From Haliotis asinina (taxonomy: Eukaryota > Mollusca > Gastropoda > Lepetellida > Haliotidae), in the NCBI RefSeq assembly GCF_037392515.1, contig NC_090295.1, forward strand, positions 14,217,001-14,281,000: 64,000 nucleotides of DNA, written 5' to 3'. The first letter of the stretch is position 1. Each line of letters begins with the position of its first letter. The notes below the pieces were generated by a model. The model did not search any database. It had not been told where the DNA came from and saw only the letters and a program-made list of their open reading frames with translations. Position numbers and translations under genes: made by a program. This document shows positions 1 through 11,460 of this stretch, piece by piece.

Positions 1-330
1 TCTCCATGTGTTGTGTGCTACACTGTGAAACTGTCTGCCTTGTGTGACTGCCTCTGTGATTCTCTGTGGACTCTCCAATGTTAATATGCTGTGAAGTTTC
101 TGTAGAAGGATAGCAGAATGGAATTGAAAAGGAGGGATACAAATTAGCTGCAGACTTACAACTCAAAACAGTATAAAAGAATACAGATGTGGAATGCTGA
201 GTGTTACAAACATTCAAAGCATATTATCTGTTCCTTTGAAGAAATCAGATCACTTTTGATAATTGTGACATAATTGCTGTACTTAATCTTCAGGTGACAA
301 TCTTAGATAGACAATACAATGCAAATCTGT

Positions 331-452
331 GAAGACCTGGATTGGGACCCAACCCAGTTGTGTTGATCACTGGATTGTCTGGTCCAGACTCAATTCTTTA
401 TAGGCCATAACCATATGGCTGGAACATAGATGAGTGTGGTGTTAAACAACAA
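331..452 (+). repeat. SINE family B, 3' part
   Basis: It contains the family B core 'gatcactggattgtctggtcc', then 'catatggctggaacatag' and a degenerate tail. The 5' half is missing or too diverged to see. Confidence 0.6.
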
Positions 453-611
453 ACAAACAATGCCACACAATCAACATGAAGAGTATACAGTACAATTTTG
501 TGTTTCTGTTTGTGTAGCATTTGTGCAAATGTTTCTGTCCCCACAATCAAAGAAATAATGCTTATCGCTTGGCGTAAATATAAATAATTTGTTGGATAGT
601 ATTCATGTATG

Positions 612-726
612 TCATGCTAAAGCCCTGACGGGTCCCCACATGGGTGCAATGTGTGACGACCATTTCTGGTGGTGTTGTTGGAATATTGCTAAAAGTGACA
701 TAAAACTAAACTCACTCACTCACTTA
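612..726 (+). repeat. SINE family A, 3' part
   Basis: It has 'ccccacatgggtgcaatgtg' followed by the shared tail 'ttggaatattgct' and CTCACTCACT. The tRNA-like head is mostly absent. Confidence 0.65.
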
Positions 727-1102
727 CTAGTCTTTCTGAAATTGTTTAAGTGATACAATCTGTAGAGTCAATTATTACGTCACCCAATGTTATTCAAACA
801 AAATGTGATATTGCAAAACCATTCCTTACGTGGGATCAAACTCTTCATACAGTTCATATTTTAAGAACAATCTTTCAGGTATGTTCCTGTTTAATGTAGA
901 GCCTACTTACTCCCTTTTAAGTCATGTGAAAGTGGCCTCTATTGATTGTGTATTAAAATGTTCTTTTCAAATGTTTATCCTCTTTTAATCAGTCCACAAT
1001 AACATCAGTGAATAAAATTAACAAATGCCCAATTTAGAAAATGTAACAGGTACTTGCTTTGTGGAAGCTATTAATAGAAACATCCATAACTACTCATAAA
1101 TG

Positions 1103-1215
1103 AAGCGGCATATTTTAGAAGTTGGAAGTCAAATAGAATAAGTGTATGTGGATGACAACTTCTTTAATACTAGAACACAATACAAGAAGTTGTCATCCAT
1201 ATACACTTATTCCAT
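1103..1215. mobile_element. Foldback element (MITE-like) with 11-bp flanking repeat
   Basis: Two 29-bp arms (1136-1164 and 1184-1212) are reverse complements with one mismatch around a 19-nt loop. The unit is flanked by an 11-bp direct repeat, ACTCATAAATG, at 1092-1102 and 1216-1226, which looks like a target-site duplication. The arm motif ATGGATGACAACTTCTT recurs in the foldback at 23442-23558. There is no coding capacity, so if mobile it is non-autonomous. Confidence 0.6.
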
Positions 1216-1310
1216 ACTCATAAATGGTAAGTAATGACATTGATACTTATCTCTAGCTGTTTTACAGTATTCATTAGCTTGTAGTATTGTTACAGTTCAG
1301 TGAACCTGTT

Positions 1311-2152
1311 GAATTATGGTTTAGAATTTGTCTTCAGCACCAATGAAACTATATCACCATGATATATAAAGGGACTTTTAGCTAGAAATGTATAGAATTA
1401 TGGGTAAGGATTCGTCTTCAGCACCAATGAAACTATGTCATCATGATATATAAAGGGACTTTTAGTGGGAAATGTATATAATTATGGGTTAGGATTCGTC
1501 TTCAGCACCCGTGACACTATATCACCATGATATATAAAGGGACTTTTAGCTAGAAATGTATAGAATTATGGGTAAGGATTCGTCTTCAGCACCAATGAAA
1601 CTATGTCATCATGATATATGAAGGGACTTTTAGTGGGAAATGTATATAATTATCGGTAGGATTCTTCTTCAGCACCAATGAAACTATATCATCATGATAT
1701 ATAAAGGGACTTTTAGTAAGATATGTAAAGAATTATCAGTAAGGAATCATCTTCAGCACCAACAAAACTATATCATCATGATATATAAAGGGACTTTTAG
1801 TAAGATATGTAAAGAATTATCGGTAAGGAATCATCAGCACCAATGAAACTGTATCATCATGATATATGAAGGGACTTTTAGTGAGATATGTAAAGAATTA
1901 TCAGTAAGGAATCATCTTCAGCACCAACAAAACTATATCATCATGATATATGAAGGGACTTTTAGTGACAAATGTGTAGAATTATGTGTAAAGGATTATT
2001 CATCAGCACCACTGAAACTGTATCTTCATGACATGAAGGACTTTTAGGCAGAAGTGTGAAGTATTACGGGTTAAGATTTGTGTTTGGGACCAATGAAACT
2101 ATATCATCATGATATGTGAGGGACTTTTAGCGAGAAATGTGTAGGATTCATG
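1311..2152. repeat. 84-bp tandem minisatellite, about 10 copies
   Basis: The landmark 'tcttcagcacc' recurs at about 1331, 1415, 1499, 1583, 1666, 1750 and 1915, a spacing of 83-84 bp, with shortened copies between and after. Each unit carries a near-palindrome around 'atcatcatgatatat' and 'gggacttttag'. The period is a multiple of three, so a short repetitive open frame appears at 1859-2047, but stops in the other units argue against coding. Confidence 0.9.
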
Positions 2153-2970
2153 TTTCCTTGCTTGGGAGAAATTTATTCTATATATAATTTTATGTATATG
2201 TATTCCATTGGTTTTATTTTGCATCCATTTTCAGGTGTAAATCTTCTTACTCTTCTAAAAATGTAGATCTTTTGTTTGTCTGTAAAATGGATACAACATT
2301 AAAGACTTGATATTGTTTGGAATCATATTTATTGTTTTACTCTGTTTATCTCACATGTTTCGTTTTTAGGAATAGACTGTACAGAAGAAAATAAAATATT
2401 CTTTCATTGACAACAGTAGCTTTATTTGTACTGTAGCAAGAACCATATTAAATCACTGCTGAAGTAGCCTGTTCGTGATTTTGACCACTGTTTATCTTAC
2501 CTCACACATAAATGTTGTTTTCTGATTGGCTATGCTCTCTTTCATTATTTTCAATGTACCCCACTTTCAAGCAAGGTACATTTCCATGTACCCTGCTACC
2601 AATAGCTTGGTTGTACTTCCTTAACTCAAATGACATTGAATCACACATGATGCATGGAAATTACTGATGTTTTGTAAATGCAAATCGATGAAGGGGAGAT
2701 AACTCTAAATCTGTTTTTTGTGTGTTGTGTGCAAAATCAAGCAATGGCTACAAATAGATTTGCCTCACATTTCAATGAATATATCTTAGCAAATGTTCAA
2801 GTGGAGTCCCTGTGAATATTAACAGGGGCAATTACACCGCTGAGACTTAACTAAGACAATACCTGCAGGAAAAACTGCAAGACACAAAAATCGAATTCTT
2901 TGATTCACACAGGTTGGCTGAAGTGTAAAATACGAGCCATGCAAAATTTCATATTCAAAGTTAATATTGT

Positions 2971-3138
2971 GAGGTGTTTGGTAAGATAAATATGTTATTC
3001 ACTGGTCCTTCGAGGGCCCATTGGCTGATGTACCCTCGATGTTTGTTCACGTTCCCTGAGTCCGAACAAACATCGAGGTTACATCAACCCATGACCCCCT
3101 TGTAACCAGTGAACAACTTATAATGTTTATAGCACCTC
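2971..3138. mobile_element. Long foldback element (MITE-like)
   Basis: The two halves are imperfect reverse complements. The left arm runs from 'gaggtg' through 'gttattcactgg' to 'ctcgatgtttgttc'; the right arm mirrors it from 'gaacaaacatcgagg' to 'ccagtgaacaac' and 'cacctc'. Arms are about 70 bp with a short central loop. No open frame is present and I do not recognise the family. Confidence 0.6.
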
Positions 3139-3510
3139 ATCCTTGTCCCCAATTGGGGCTGAGGTGTTCACTGTACATAAGGGGAGAATAGGTACCGTAC
3201 TCCATACATCATGCTTGCTTCCAAATGAAGATTCCGTGCATCGCTGTAGACTGGACCCAAATGTGCTTGTCTACCGATTCTGGAGATTCTGGCCAGAATT
3301 TGTGCCCCAAATTTTCCCCCCAACTAACTGGTGCCTGAATAGTTCCCTTTGAGCCTGTTTATGCTGTGAGAGCATACTACAATGGGTGGTAGGTGGTGGC
3401 AGTATGTGACTCTTTCTCAGTAGTCTAGGTGTCATTCATGATTATCAAGGAAGGGCTAGCATAGATTAACTCAACTGTCATCCTGTGTCACAAACCTGCT
3501 CCATCAGGGA

Positions 3511-3650
3511 CAGTAGGGTAGCCTATTGGATGAAGTGTCCAATTGTCAAGCTGATAACCTGGGTTTGATTCCCCACATGGTACAATATGCTAAGCCCATT
3601 TCTGGTGTCCCAACTGCGTGATATTCTTGGAATATTGCAAAAAGCGACAT
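3511..3650 (+). repeat. SINE family A copy
   Basis: A box-A-like 'tagcctattgg' and box-B-like 'ggtttgattcc' are followed by 'ccacatggtacaatatg' and the tail 'ttggaatattgcaaaaagcg'. This is a tRNA-derived SINE in layout. Confidence 0.75.
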
Positions 3651-3878
3651 ATTATCTTGTGCAATATGATGGATTTTGCAAGTTATATCATGGAATATAT
3701 TGAATAAATTATTCTTGGACCTTCATGTTCATTATGCATAGTTTGGTAGTCTTGTATATTTGTTTGTTTACAGGAACAGTGTGTAAAATTTAAGTGTGTA
3801 TCAAGGACACAAAGAATGGCTATGTTTCTGTACCTGTTGTCCACACACCCTGATGGCATGGGTTATGGTGGGGTTAAT

Positions 3879-4008
3879 GTGGGGTAGCCTAGTGGTCAAA
3901 ATGTTTGCTGTCATGTCGTAGACTTGGCTTCGATAACCCTTATGGGTGAAATGTATGAAGCCTATTCCTGGAGTCTCCTGTCGTAATATTGCTGGCACAA
4001 AACTGAAC
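3879..4008 (+). repeat. SINE family A copy
   Basis: It starts 'ggggtagcctagtggtc', has a degenerate box B, then 'tatgggtgaaatgtatgaag' and 'taatattgctgg'. The CTCA tail is missing. Confidence 0.7.
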
Positions 4009-4514
4009 TTGTTGACTGATGGCATTGATTGCTAGGTCAGGGAATTTGTATATCTTTTCAAACACGAGGGATTAGTCAGGGAAATTTGGGTTTAAGTCAG
4101 GGAAAAAATAAGGCTGAGAATGTCACTAATAAGGTGTGGTAGTGTGATGGCTATGGTTGTTGTCTAGCAGATTGTGAATGTCCATTTTGGTCAAACTTTG
4201 TCGCATGTAATACATTCACCAAAGCTGTATGTATTTGTGATAAGTGTGAAGGAAATACTGCAAAAGGGATAGTATAAACTGGCTGAAAGGGAATGAACAG
4301 GCCACTTATTTGAGGCCACAAAAGTCAAGGAATTTTGATCTACCATGACTGAGGGAACCCTGACTTTCATCAGGCCAGTTTAGAATATTTACTACCATGA
4401 CACGCTGTCCTTAGTCTGAGCCAACTTTACCATACCTAAAGATGTGTCTGACTCTCCAACACTCAATACCGTGGCTGAGTCCGTATTATTATTATTATTC
4501 ACCACTTCTCTGGA

Positions 4515-4686
4515 GGGTAGTGGGGTAGCCTAGTGGTTAAAGCGTTCGCTCATCACGTCGGAGACCCTGGTTTGATTTCCCACATGGGTACAATGTGTGA
4601 AGCCAATTTTCTGGTGCGCCCCCCCCCCGCCGTGATATTGCTGGAATATTGCTGAAAGAAGTCTAAAACTAACCTCACTCTCACTT
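4515..4686 (+). repeat. SINE family A, best full-length copy
   Basis: The box-A match is 'tagcctagtgg' and the box-B match is 'ggtttgattcc', spaced as in a tRNA gene. Then come 'cacatgggtacaatgtg', a C-run, the shared tail 'gatattgctggaatattgct' and CTC(A/T) repeats. tRNA-derived SINEs use such internal boxes for RNA polymerase III. It lacks the cloverleaf closure of a real tRNA, so I call it a SINE. Confidence 0.8.
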
Positions 4687-6772
4687 CTCCGGAATTCAGT
4701 ATCATGTGACACAGTACCATTGACTTTTGGCTAGCTTAGACTCAGTGTGTCTACGTTGATAAGTATATTAACATCTACATATCTGATAGAATCTTCCTCG
4801 GATTTTTCATCACTGGACTTAAGGTATCCATGTAATGACACTGTTACTGTTTGGGTCGGAAACAGAACCTCCTGTCACCCTGTCTATCATGATGCCAGTT
4901 TAGAATATTTCCTAACATGATAAGCTTAATGGGGTGGACTGATATTTGCATCATTCAGTTTCTTAATGTACATTATATTTTGATAACATTATGTGATTGT
5001 GTTTATCTCCCTTGTTTTACTATCTGTTTGTTTTGAATTTGCGCTACTAAACTCAGGCCAGATTTTTGATTTTGTTCCTGGATTTAGATTTTAAAATAGT
5101 TGATTAGTAAATTTAACAGACAAACATTATACATGATCTTTTGTAATTATCCAGGAACTTGATATGGATTGGATTGGTTTTGACAAATGAAAATAATCTT
5201 TGCCACTTTTAGCTGCTCATAAACATATGTGTGTGAGAGCAGCATTCATAATTTTTTTTCACAATATTTTTACCACCTTTTCTCAGAATATTATAATTTT
5301 AGGATTGTCAGATTCATAATCAAAATGTGATGCATCACATGGGAAGCTTTTCACTTCTTTTCACCATTACTGTGTCGTCTTATAACCAAAATATACCTCT
5401 CAAACAAACTTGTGGGACATTTCACTGCTTATTGTCATCAAACAGGATCACTTTTTTATGCACTCTTTTTTTCTGTGTATGTAAGACTAATGATTTGTCT
5501 GAATGAATATTTTTAGCTTGTTTAGAACTGTATTTCTACAAGAAAAATGGGATTGCATGTGATATTTTCAATTTGACATGGTAAGTTCACTACAAGTGAT
5601 TTGAATTGGATAGATTTAATTTAGCCTTGCCTATTTCTTCCCTGGGTGTTTGGGATGAGACATGCTTCCACAGGTGGCCTAATATCTGGGATTTTAGTAT
5701 AGGTTTGATTCTCATGCTTGATGGAGTCCACTGGTTTGGGTTTCATCCCAGGATCTCTGATTATGATCCTTTACCAGATTTGGTAAACAACAATTCGTCT
5801 GCTGTTAAAGTATGTGAGCCATGCTTCACTCCCAGCTTTCCTCCAGTCTTATTAAACTGGACTTCTTTTCAAGGCTGCATGCAACCCAATCCTCTTGACA
5901 CACATGCTTCCTTTAGAGTAGCTCTCATTGTCTTCGCCTTGTAGTAATACTGAGCATAAAAAGTGACATATCTTGAATATTTTGGGGGATATTTTCTTTT
6001 TTTAAAACTGTCATCATGTATCAAGATATCCTCCAAATGTTAATTATCCTCTACTTTTTTGTCCAGCATATATTTGCACCAAAAACAATATAAATCCATC
6101 TGGTCATAGCAGTATATAGATCATTATATGGTGAAACTTGTCTAAACTGGCACCCCACGGTGTGGGATTAGACAATGGCAATCATTTTGAAACCTGACTG
6201 CCATTTGCACTTGTGAATTTCTATAATACCTTTGATGTTTAGCAGGAAAATATATGTATGAAACATTTGTGTCAGATGTCCTAACCACACAAGTACTACT
6301 TCCTGGTTATCTTGCGAACCAAGAGGATTAATTAGTGTATTGGATTATGGGTCCTTGATTGGACTGCTCATAACCATGCCAGTTTAGACGGTGTTAATTA
6401 CAGGTGTAATTGCTTGTTTGGGCTGAGAAAGTCATGCTGGAATATGGAAAAGACAGGTGCCAGATGAGACAATGTTTTAGTGATAATAATGATGTAAAAT
6501 GGTGTGACCAAAATGTTTTGCTGGTTTTGACAGTATTCTGGAATAGACAGGTGCTGTTTTGGTAAGTTTCACTGTATTAATGGTATGGTCATTATATGAC
6601 CCTTGGGGTGACAACATTGTCCTTTTGTTGTGACAATCCCTTTTGGTATTATATGTGCTCCTCAACTGCCAGGCCTGGTATCATAGCTCCAGCACTAGCT
6701 TGATTGTTGCCTTATGTAGATCATGTGAGCTATTTAATATATCTGCCCTTCTTAACAAGGATTTGGTTCCAG

Positions 6773-6931
6773 GATGTTCATCCGGACATGATGGCAAACC
6801 AAGGTCAGATCTTCAAACCTGATTTCAACAACCAGGTTATTGGAGACAACAAACCCCAAGTAGATCAAGACAACCAGCTGGGCATCAACCATGACAACAG
6901 GATGCAGAACGAGGGGCCGGTTAATCTACAG
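6773..6931 (+). CDS. GOLIM4/GOLM1-like Golgi protein, C-terminal exon (fourth from last)
   Basis: A 159-bp exon (53 codons, phase 0 at both ends) lies between acceptor 'ttccag' and donor 'gtaagt'. It encodes a hydrophilic segment rich in Asn, Gln and Asp with repeated 'DN' and 'DQDNQ' steps and no membrane span. Joined to the exons at 7990, 8572 and 12219 it gives a 157-residue C terminus in one unbroken frame. The composition and the Glu-rich end resemble the lumenal tails of Golgi integral membrane protein 4 or GOLM1, type II Golgi membrane proteins with an N-terminal anchor, a coiled coil and a long acidic tail. The anchor and coiled coil would lie upstream of this window, so the family call rests on composition and architecture, not on a domain. 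Splicing is well supported; the identity is not. Confidence 0.6.
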
Positions 6932-7394
6932 GTAAGTGATGGGTGAAAAAGTATCTACTGCAACCACTATAAAATGTCCCTGCATGCCATACTCTGGAGT
7001 ATTCCAGTTTAAGTAGCCAAATTATTACAGATGGACCAAATGATTTAGTTAGGATTATGATAACATACAGTACATCAAGCCCTATCTAACTGGTTGAAGG
7101 AATGATTTGATTTCAATTATCATCAGATTTGAGACATTTTGTTCGCTGTAAGTACATTTCATTTACAAAGAGTACAAGGTAGGTAAATGTTAAGAATACC
7201 AATGTCAAGTGTTCTGATATAAACTACATCAACACTGGTTGATGAAAGGCCATAACTAAGAGGGAAACCATTATTGTCAAGTTGATATATTCTGTATCAA
7301 AGGTCTCAAGTCTGTGTGATACATACTATATCAACTTTAGTTGATAAAATGTAGTAACCAGTGTTTGATGTATGTTCTGTATCTAAGGACACCA

Positions 7395-7503
7395 GGGCCT
7401 AGATTTTCGAAGCTCTCCTAGCGCTAAGATTGTCATCAGATCCATACATTAACGTTAACTTAAGACCATCTTAGCGCTAAAAGAGCTTAAAAAATCTAGG
7501 CCC
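7395..7503. mobile_element. Foldback MITE, 'GGGCCTAGATTTT' family, copy 1
   Basis: The 109-bp unit begins GGGCCTAGATTTTCGAAGC and ends with the reverse complement, including 'ttagcgctaa' on both arms. Related copies are at 19917-20017 and 45321-45430. It is intronic in the gene at 6773-12328. Confidence 0.7.
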
Positions 7504-7519
7504 AGGATGTCATGCTATA

Positions 7520-7776
7520 CTACCCATCAGAAGTTTATACTCACTAGTGTAAATGTAATTACTTGACCTGATCAATTGAATACTAATGCATTGCATGACC
7601 ATGTCACAATTGGTTGGGTCTAACATTGTGAATGGGGTGTGCCTTTATCAGGTGATAGTCAACATGTCCGAACCGCTGAGACAAGCTGCTGTTTGACATC
7701 TCAGTGTCGAGAAGTCGACAGCGATGTGCTGACTTATAGTGAGTGTTTTAAGTGAGTCTAAACTTTTGATGGGTAG
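7520..7776. mobile_element. Short TA-flanked MITE (Tc1/mariner-like ends)
   Basis: Inverted ends 'ctacccatcagaagtttat' (left) and 'aaacttttgatgggtag' (right) bound a 257-bp unit, each end abutting TATA, as expected for TA target duplication. There is no transposase; it would depend on one supplied in trans. It lies 16 bp downstream of another foldback MITE. Confidence 0.55.
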
Positions 7777-7989
7777 TATATTTATCATCCAAAATGATTC
7801 TCTTATCTTCTTGAGTAGCTTTTTCAGATATGTCAGGATTAAATGAAATACTGGTCAAATCAGTACTAAACTAAACTCATTACAATTAGCCCTTATTTAA
7901 CTGATGTTTCCTACATTTGTTGTGAGAACTAAATTATGGTCCATAATTTTTCTTTTCCTGTCTTATCCTTTCCCATCCTGTGTTGGCAG

Positions 7990-8166
7990 GTCCAAGAGCC
8001 ACTGCTTCCCAACAGGAACTTTGATGAGGATAAACACATCCCACAGCAACAGCTTCCACCAAGGAATGACGCTGACCAGGCTGAGAATGAGGCTCCACCT
8101 CTCCAACCTCAAGGTCAAGGGCAAATGATGGTCCCCAACTTTGGTCTTGGAAAGAACATGGGCAAG
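7990..8166 (+). CDS. GOLIM4/GOLM1-like Golgi protein, C-terminal exon (third from last)
   Basis: A 177-bp exon (59 codons, phase 0 at both ends) lies between acceptor 'ttggcag' and donor 'gtattg'. It continues the frame of the exon at 6773 and encodes a Pro/Gln/Asn-rich stretch (for example 'IPQQQLPPRND' and 'PPLQPQGQGQ') ending in 'LGKNMGK'. No membrane segment, cysteine or folded-domain signature is visible; a disordered lumenal tail is the natural reading. The donor departs from consensus at +5 (t instead of g), so some alternative use of this site is possible. Confidence 0.6.
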
Positions 8167-8261
8167 GTATTGATGGTATATATATTTTTTACAAGCTTTT
8201 GTTATTTTAGAAATAAAGAATGTTCATCATCTAGTGCAAAGACACCATGACATCAAGGTGT

Positions 8262-8396
8262 TTGATCATCATGCTGAAGGCCCAGATTCCATTCCCTACA
8301 TGGGTACAATGTGTTAAGCCCATTTCAGGTGTCCCATGCTGTGATTTTGCTGGAATATTGTTACAAGCGTAAAATAAAACTCACTCACTCACTTCT
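8262..8396 (+). repeat. SINE family A, 3' part
   Basis: It has 'ccctacatgggtacaatgtg', then 'ttgctggaatattg' and CTCACTCACTCACT. It lies inside the intron between exons 7990 and 8572. Confidence 0.65.
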
Positions 8397-8571
8397 CACC
8401 ACATTGAGCTAGCATGATGAAATTCTGTGCAAACAGTCCAAGGAAACATGATGATAATTTCATGTCAGTATAGTGACACATTAAATCTTTGCATAAGGCA
8501 AAGTGGCCCAGTGGTCCAAGCCACATCAGGATTTAAATCTGAGTAATAATGTTCTGCCCTTGTGGTTTCAG

Positions 8572-8599
8572 GATGGTGATGTGCAGGTGGAAGGAGAAG
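8572..8599 (+). CDS. GOLIM4/GOLM1-like Golgi protein, 28-bp micro-exon
   Basis: The exon starts after 'gtttcag' and ends before a consensus 'gtgagt' donor. It encodes DGDVQVEGE plus one base (phase 0 to phase 1). That single leftover G completes a Glu codon with the first two bases of the exon at 12219, which joins this acidic stretch to the poly-Glu run there. The phase match across a 3.6-kb intron is the main support for an exon this small. Confidence 0.6.
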
Positions 8600-9427
8600 G
8601 TGAGTGATGATGTTGGTGGTGTTGTAGTTGCTGCTTTTGTAATATAGTGTAAAAGTATACAGTATTCCTATATTTCTGCCATTATTGTCACTATTTGTTA
8701 TGGTCTTCTCACAAGATCAGATAGTGTTTTTTGTCTTCGTTTTGGGAGTTTTCAGCAAATTAATACCATGAATCTATTAAGTTCTTATGTTTGAAACATA
8801 GATAGCAAGTCAGTGTATTTTGTTTGTCACTGAAATCTCTTGTCTCTTTGATGACAGCAGAGTTATCTACCCTTGTGAGAATTGCCAGGCAAGATCAAAT
8901 TAACCCATTCAGAAACCAGCAATGTATTTTACCTTATGAACAGCAGTGGCCCTTAAATGTATGATCTCAGCCTCTATCAGTAGGTCAGAGAAGATAGAAA
9001 TCTGTGTTTTTCATTGTTTTACATTACCATTACATTACATTTTACATGGACAGGAAATTGGAGTTGTTGTTTTTTTTATTGGCTGGCAAGGTATCTTCTT
9101 ATTATCTTACTTTTTGAGCAAAGTTAATTTCTTGTTCCCAGCAATGTAATAATGCTGGAATATTACACAAAACTAAACTCAAGTGTGAGGTATTTTTTGC
9201 CAGTCAACAACAGCTGAGATGAAGTCACGACAACTTTCCGATGAATAGCCATCCAGGCTTTATGGTTTATTGTTGGGGTATCTGGTAGTGCTTCTTGCAA
9301 CTGGGTGTAGAGGATGGCTAAATTTGTGCATATGCTTCTGCTGTTTCACTAGTCATCTGTCTCACTCTGTAGTAAACCAGAAGTCTGTGCACCTGGGAAT
9401 ATTTCTTGTACATCACACTTCCTTTCA

Positions 9428-9492
9428 GTTGGACCCATGAAGACTGCTGCCATACAGCTGTAATACTGCTGAATGCAGCATAAAACTAAAAT
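9428..9492 (+). repeat. SINE tail fragment
   Basis: It has 'catacagctgtaatactgct' and 'gcataaaactaaa', the shared 3' tail of both SINE families without the CTCA run. Confidence 0.5.
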
Positions 9493-10311
9493 TTATTAAG
9501 GTTACATTGGCCCATGGTATGACCCACCACAATGCACCTAACTGTCAGGATCTAATAGTCATGAGCTTAATCCCACATTTATATTCTGTGTGTCAGGACC
9601 ATGATGCAGGTGAGCTTACCTCCCTTTTTATCTCCCTTGTTACCTCCCTTGTTACCATCTCGCCAGAAAATGAGAAGATGCTGGTCAGTATTGATCGCTT
9701 GGTGATTTGGTGAAGTAACAGCAGAATTTTATTAGATCTTAACAGATCAGTCATTTTTTTAGGAAAGGTTGTAGGATTGTGAGAGACAGCAGCTATTTTG
9801 ACAAGCTTGAGAATTCATTCACCGATTTGGGGAAGGTCTTAAAAGAAAGTTATATTCTGAATTATATTTTTTAGGGAGAGCATGAAAATATACTTGAAAA
9901 TGGTGAGAGTAATTAAAAAAATATCACAAAAATGTTAAAGAGTAGTAAAAAAAATATCACAATCTTTATGGGGAGGAAAGTTATTTTCTGTTTCTTAGTG
10001 CATTTAAAACCTGTCGGACACCCTGGAATTCATGATTAGTCCTACATGTATTGATGGTAAGGATTATTAAAAACACCTGACCTTCAGTGCTTCACAGCTG
10101 TACATCAGTGATGTTGTGGAGAAATATATACGATACTAATGGAGTATCCCCAGCGGTCGTTTGGAACTGTCTATACCTGTGTTTATCTTCTTTGTAAAAA
10201 TGCTTCGGATGTTACTGCTTAAGCTTCACCAGGCACTTGTTTTTACAAGATATTTTGTACCCAGTTTCCAAAATCTTACCAATAACCCAGAAGTATTCTA
10301 ATGGGTGAAAG

Positions 10312-10580
10312 ACACGTGAAGGTCTGGGGTAGAATAGGCCATCAGCAACCCATGCTTGCCATAAAAGGCGACTAGGCTTGTCGTAAGAGGCGACTGACAA
10401 GGATCGGGTGGTCAGGCTCGCTGACTTGGTTGGCACATGTCATCGGTTCCCGAGTGCGCAGATTGATGCTCATGCTGTTGATCACTGGATTTTCTGGTCC
10501 AGCCTCAATTATTTACAGACCATATGGCTGGAATATTGCTGAGTGCGGCGTAAAACTAAATCCACTCACTCACTCTCTCT
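10312..10580 (+). repeat. SINE family B, full-length copy
   Basis: It begins 'acgtgaaggtctggggtag', continues 'ataaaaggcgactaggcttg', 'ggtggtcaggctcgctgac' and 'gttgatcactggat', and ends 'tggctggaatattgctgag' plus CTCACTCACTCTCTC. Similar full copies lie at 14801, 31131 and 44051. No strong tRNA box pair is visible in the head, unlike family A. Confidence 0.75.
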
Positions 10581-10683
10581 AATGGGTGAAAAGAAGCTGT
10601 CAATCTCATGGATGCACAAACTTTCTTGTGGGAGAACCCCCCACCCACAGTAACTGTACCTATAACTGAATCGTAGATGAATG

Positions 10684-10842
10684 TATAAGTAGGAGCTGGG
10701 TAGGTGAGACTACTATAGAGGTTTGAGGAATTGCCCACTATTGCCAGGTTCAATTCCCCACATGGGCCAATCTGTGAAGCCCATTTTTAGACCATATGAT
10801 ATTGCTGGAATATTGCTGAAGGTGGTATACAGAATTAACTCT
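10684..10842 (+). repeat. SINE family A, old copy
   Basis: 'ggttcaattccccacatggg' and 'gatattgctggaatattgct' are recognisable; the head is decayed. Confidence 0.6.
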
Positions 10843-11099
10843 TTCACCGACTAGATGTGAAAGATGACAGTATTTTAACATCACTCAGAATTTCAGTACT
10901 GTGTAGCTTTAAAAGTGTTGAGCATTTGTGTTGTGGAGGTTCAGGGGCTTTATAAACTTACGTCAGCCATGTGTGAAACTAATCCCCGTGTAAGGTAATG
11001 CTGTGTTTGATCTCAGCAGCAATGTGTCACGTGTGGCTGTTTTATGTCAGGCCAGGCAGGACAAGGATATATCAGTGTTTTGTGACAGAGACAGGGTGT

Positions 11100-11460
11100 A
11101 ATTGTGTATGGTATGATTATATTGTTTCAGTGTGAAAGTATGTATGTTGTATTGTGTTTCATGAATACAGAGTGCAAGGGTCTGTGGAATCATTGTTTCT
11201 TGAATAAAATGTGCAAGGGTGTATGGCTGTATTGTTTCAGGGTGCAAGGGTGTATGGCTGTGTTGTTTCAGGGTGAAAGGGTGTATGGCTGTATTGTTTC
11301 AGGATGCACGGGTATATGGCTCTATTGTTTCAGGAATACTATGTGCAAGGGTGTATGGCTCTATTGTTTCAGGAATACAATGTGCAAAGGTGCATCGCTT
11401 TATTGTTTGGTTCAGGACTACATTCTGTGTGAAAGTGTGGCTGTATTGTCAGGCCAGCTA
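11100..11460. repeat. 31-41-bp tandem minisatellite
   Basis: Units of the type 'gggtgtatggctgtattg', 'tttcagg' and 'gtgcaa', some with an extra 'aatacaat', are repeated about nine times with drift at both ends. Open frames at 11104-11529 and 11219-11470 are translations of this repeat and not independent genes. Confidence 0.85.

Larger units (their letters stand above)
1..6772. other. Upstream/intronic DNA before the first recognised exon
   Basis: I recognise no exon here. It probably lies inside an upstream intron of the gene whose last exons start at 6773, since that first visible exon opens at a splice acceptor in phase 0. It holds SINE copies, a foldback element at 1103-1215, an 84-bp minisatellite at 1311-2152 and a foldback element at 2971-3138, each listed separately. 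A 112-codon open frame at 5606-5944 has no recognisable domain or splice context, so I do not call it a gene. Confidence 0.5.

Noticed and set aside
4515..4600. tRNA gene
   Set aside because: Box A and box B matches are present but there is no closing acceptor stem; the sequence continues into a SINE body repeated across the window.
5606..5944. 112-codon open frame
   Set aside because: No domain, no splice signals in register, composition like the surrounding AT-rich intron DNA.
9590..9620. Possible 13-bp micro-exon (acceptor 'tgtgtcag', donor 'gtgagc') in the acidic-tail gene
   Set aside because: Inserted between the exons at 8572 and 12219 it gives an immediate stop and breaks the phase.
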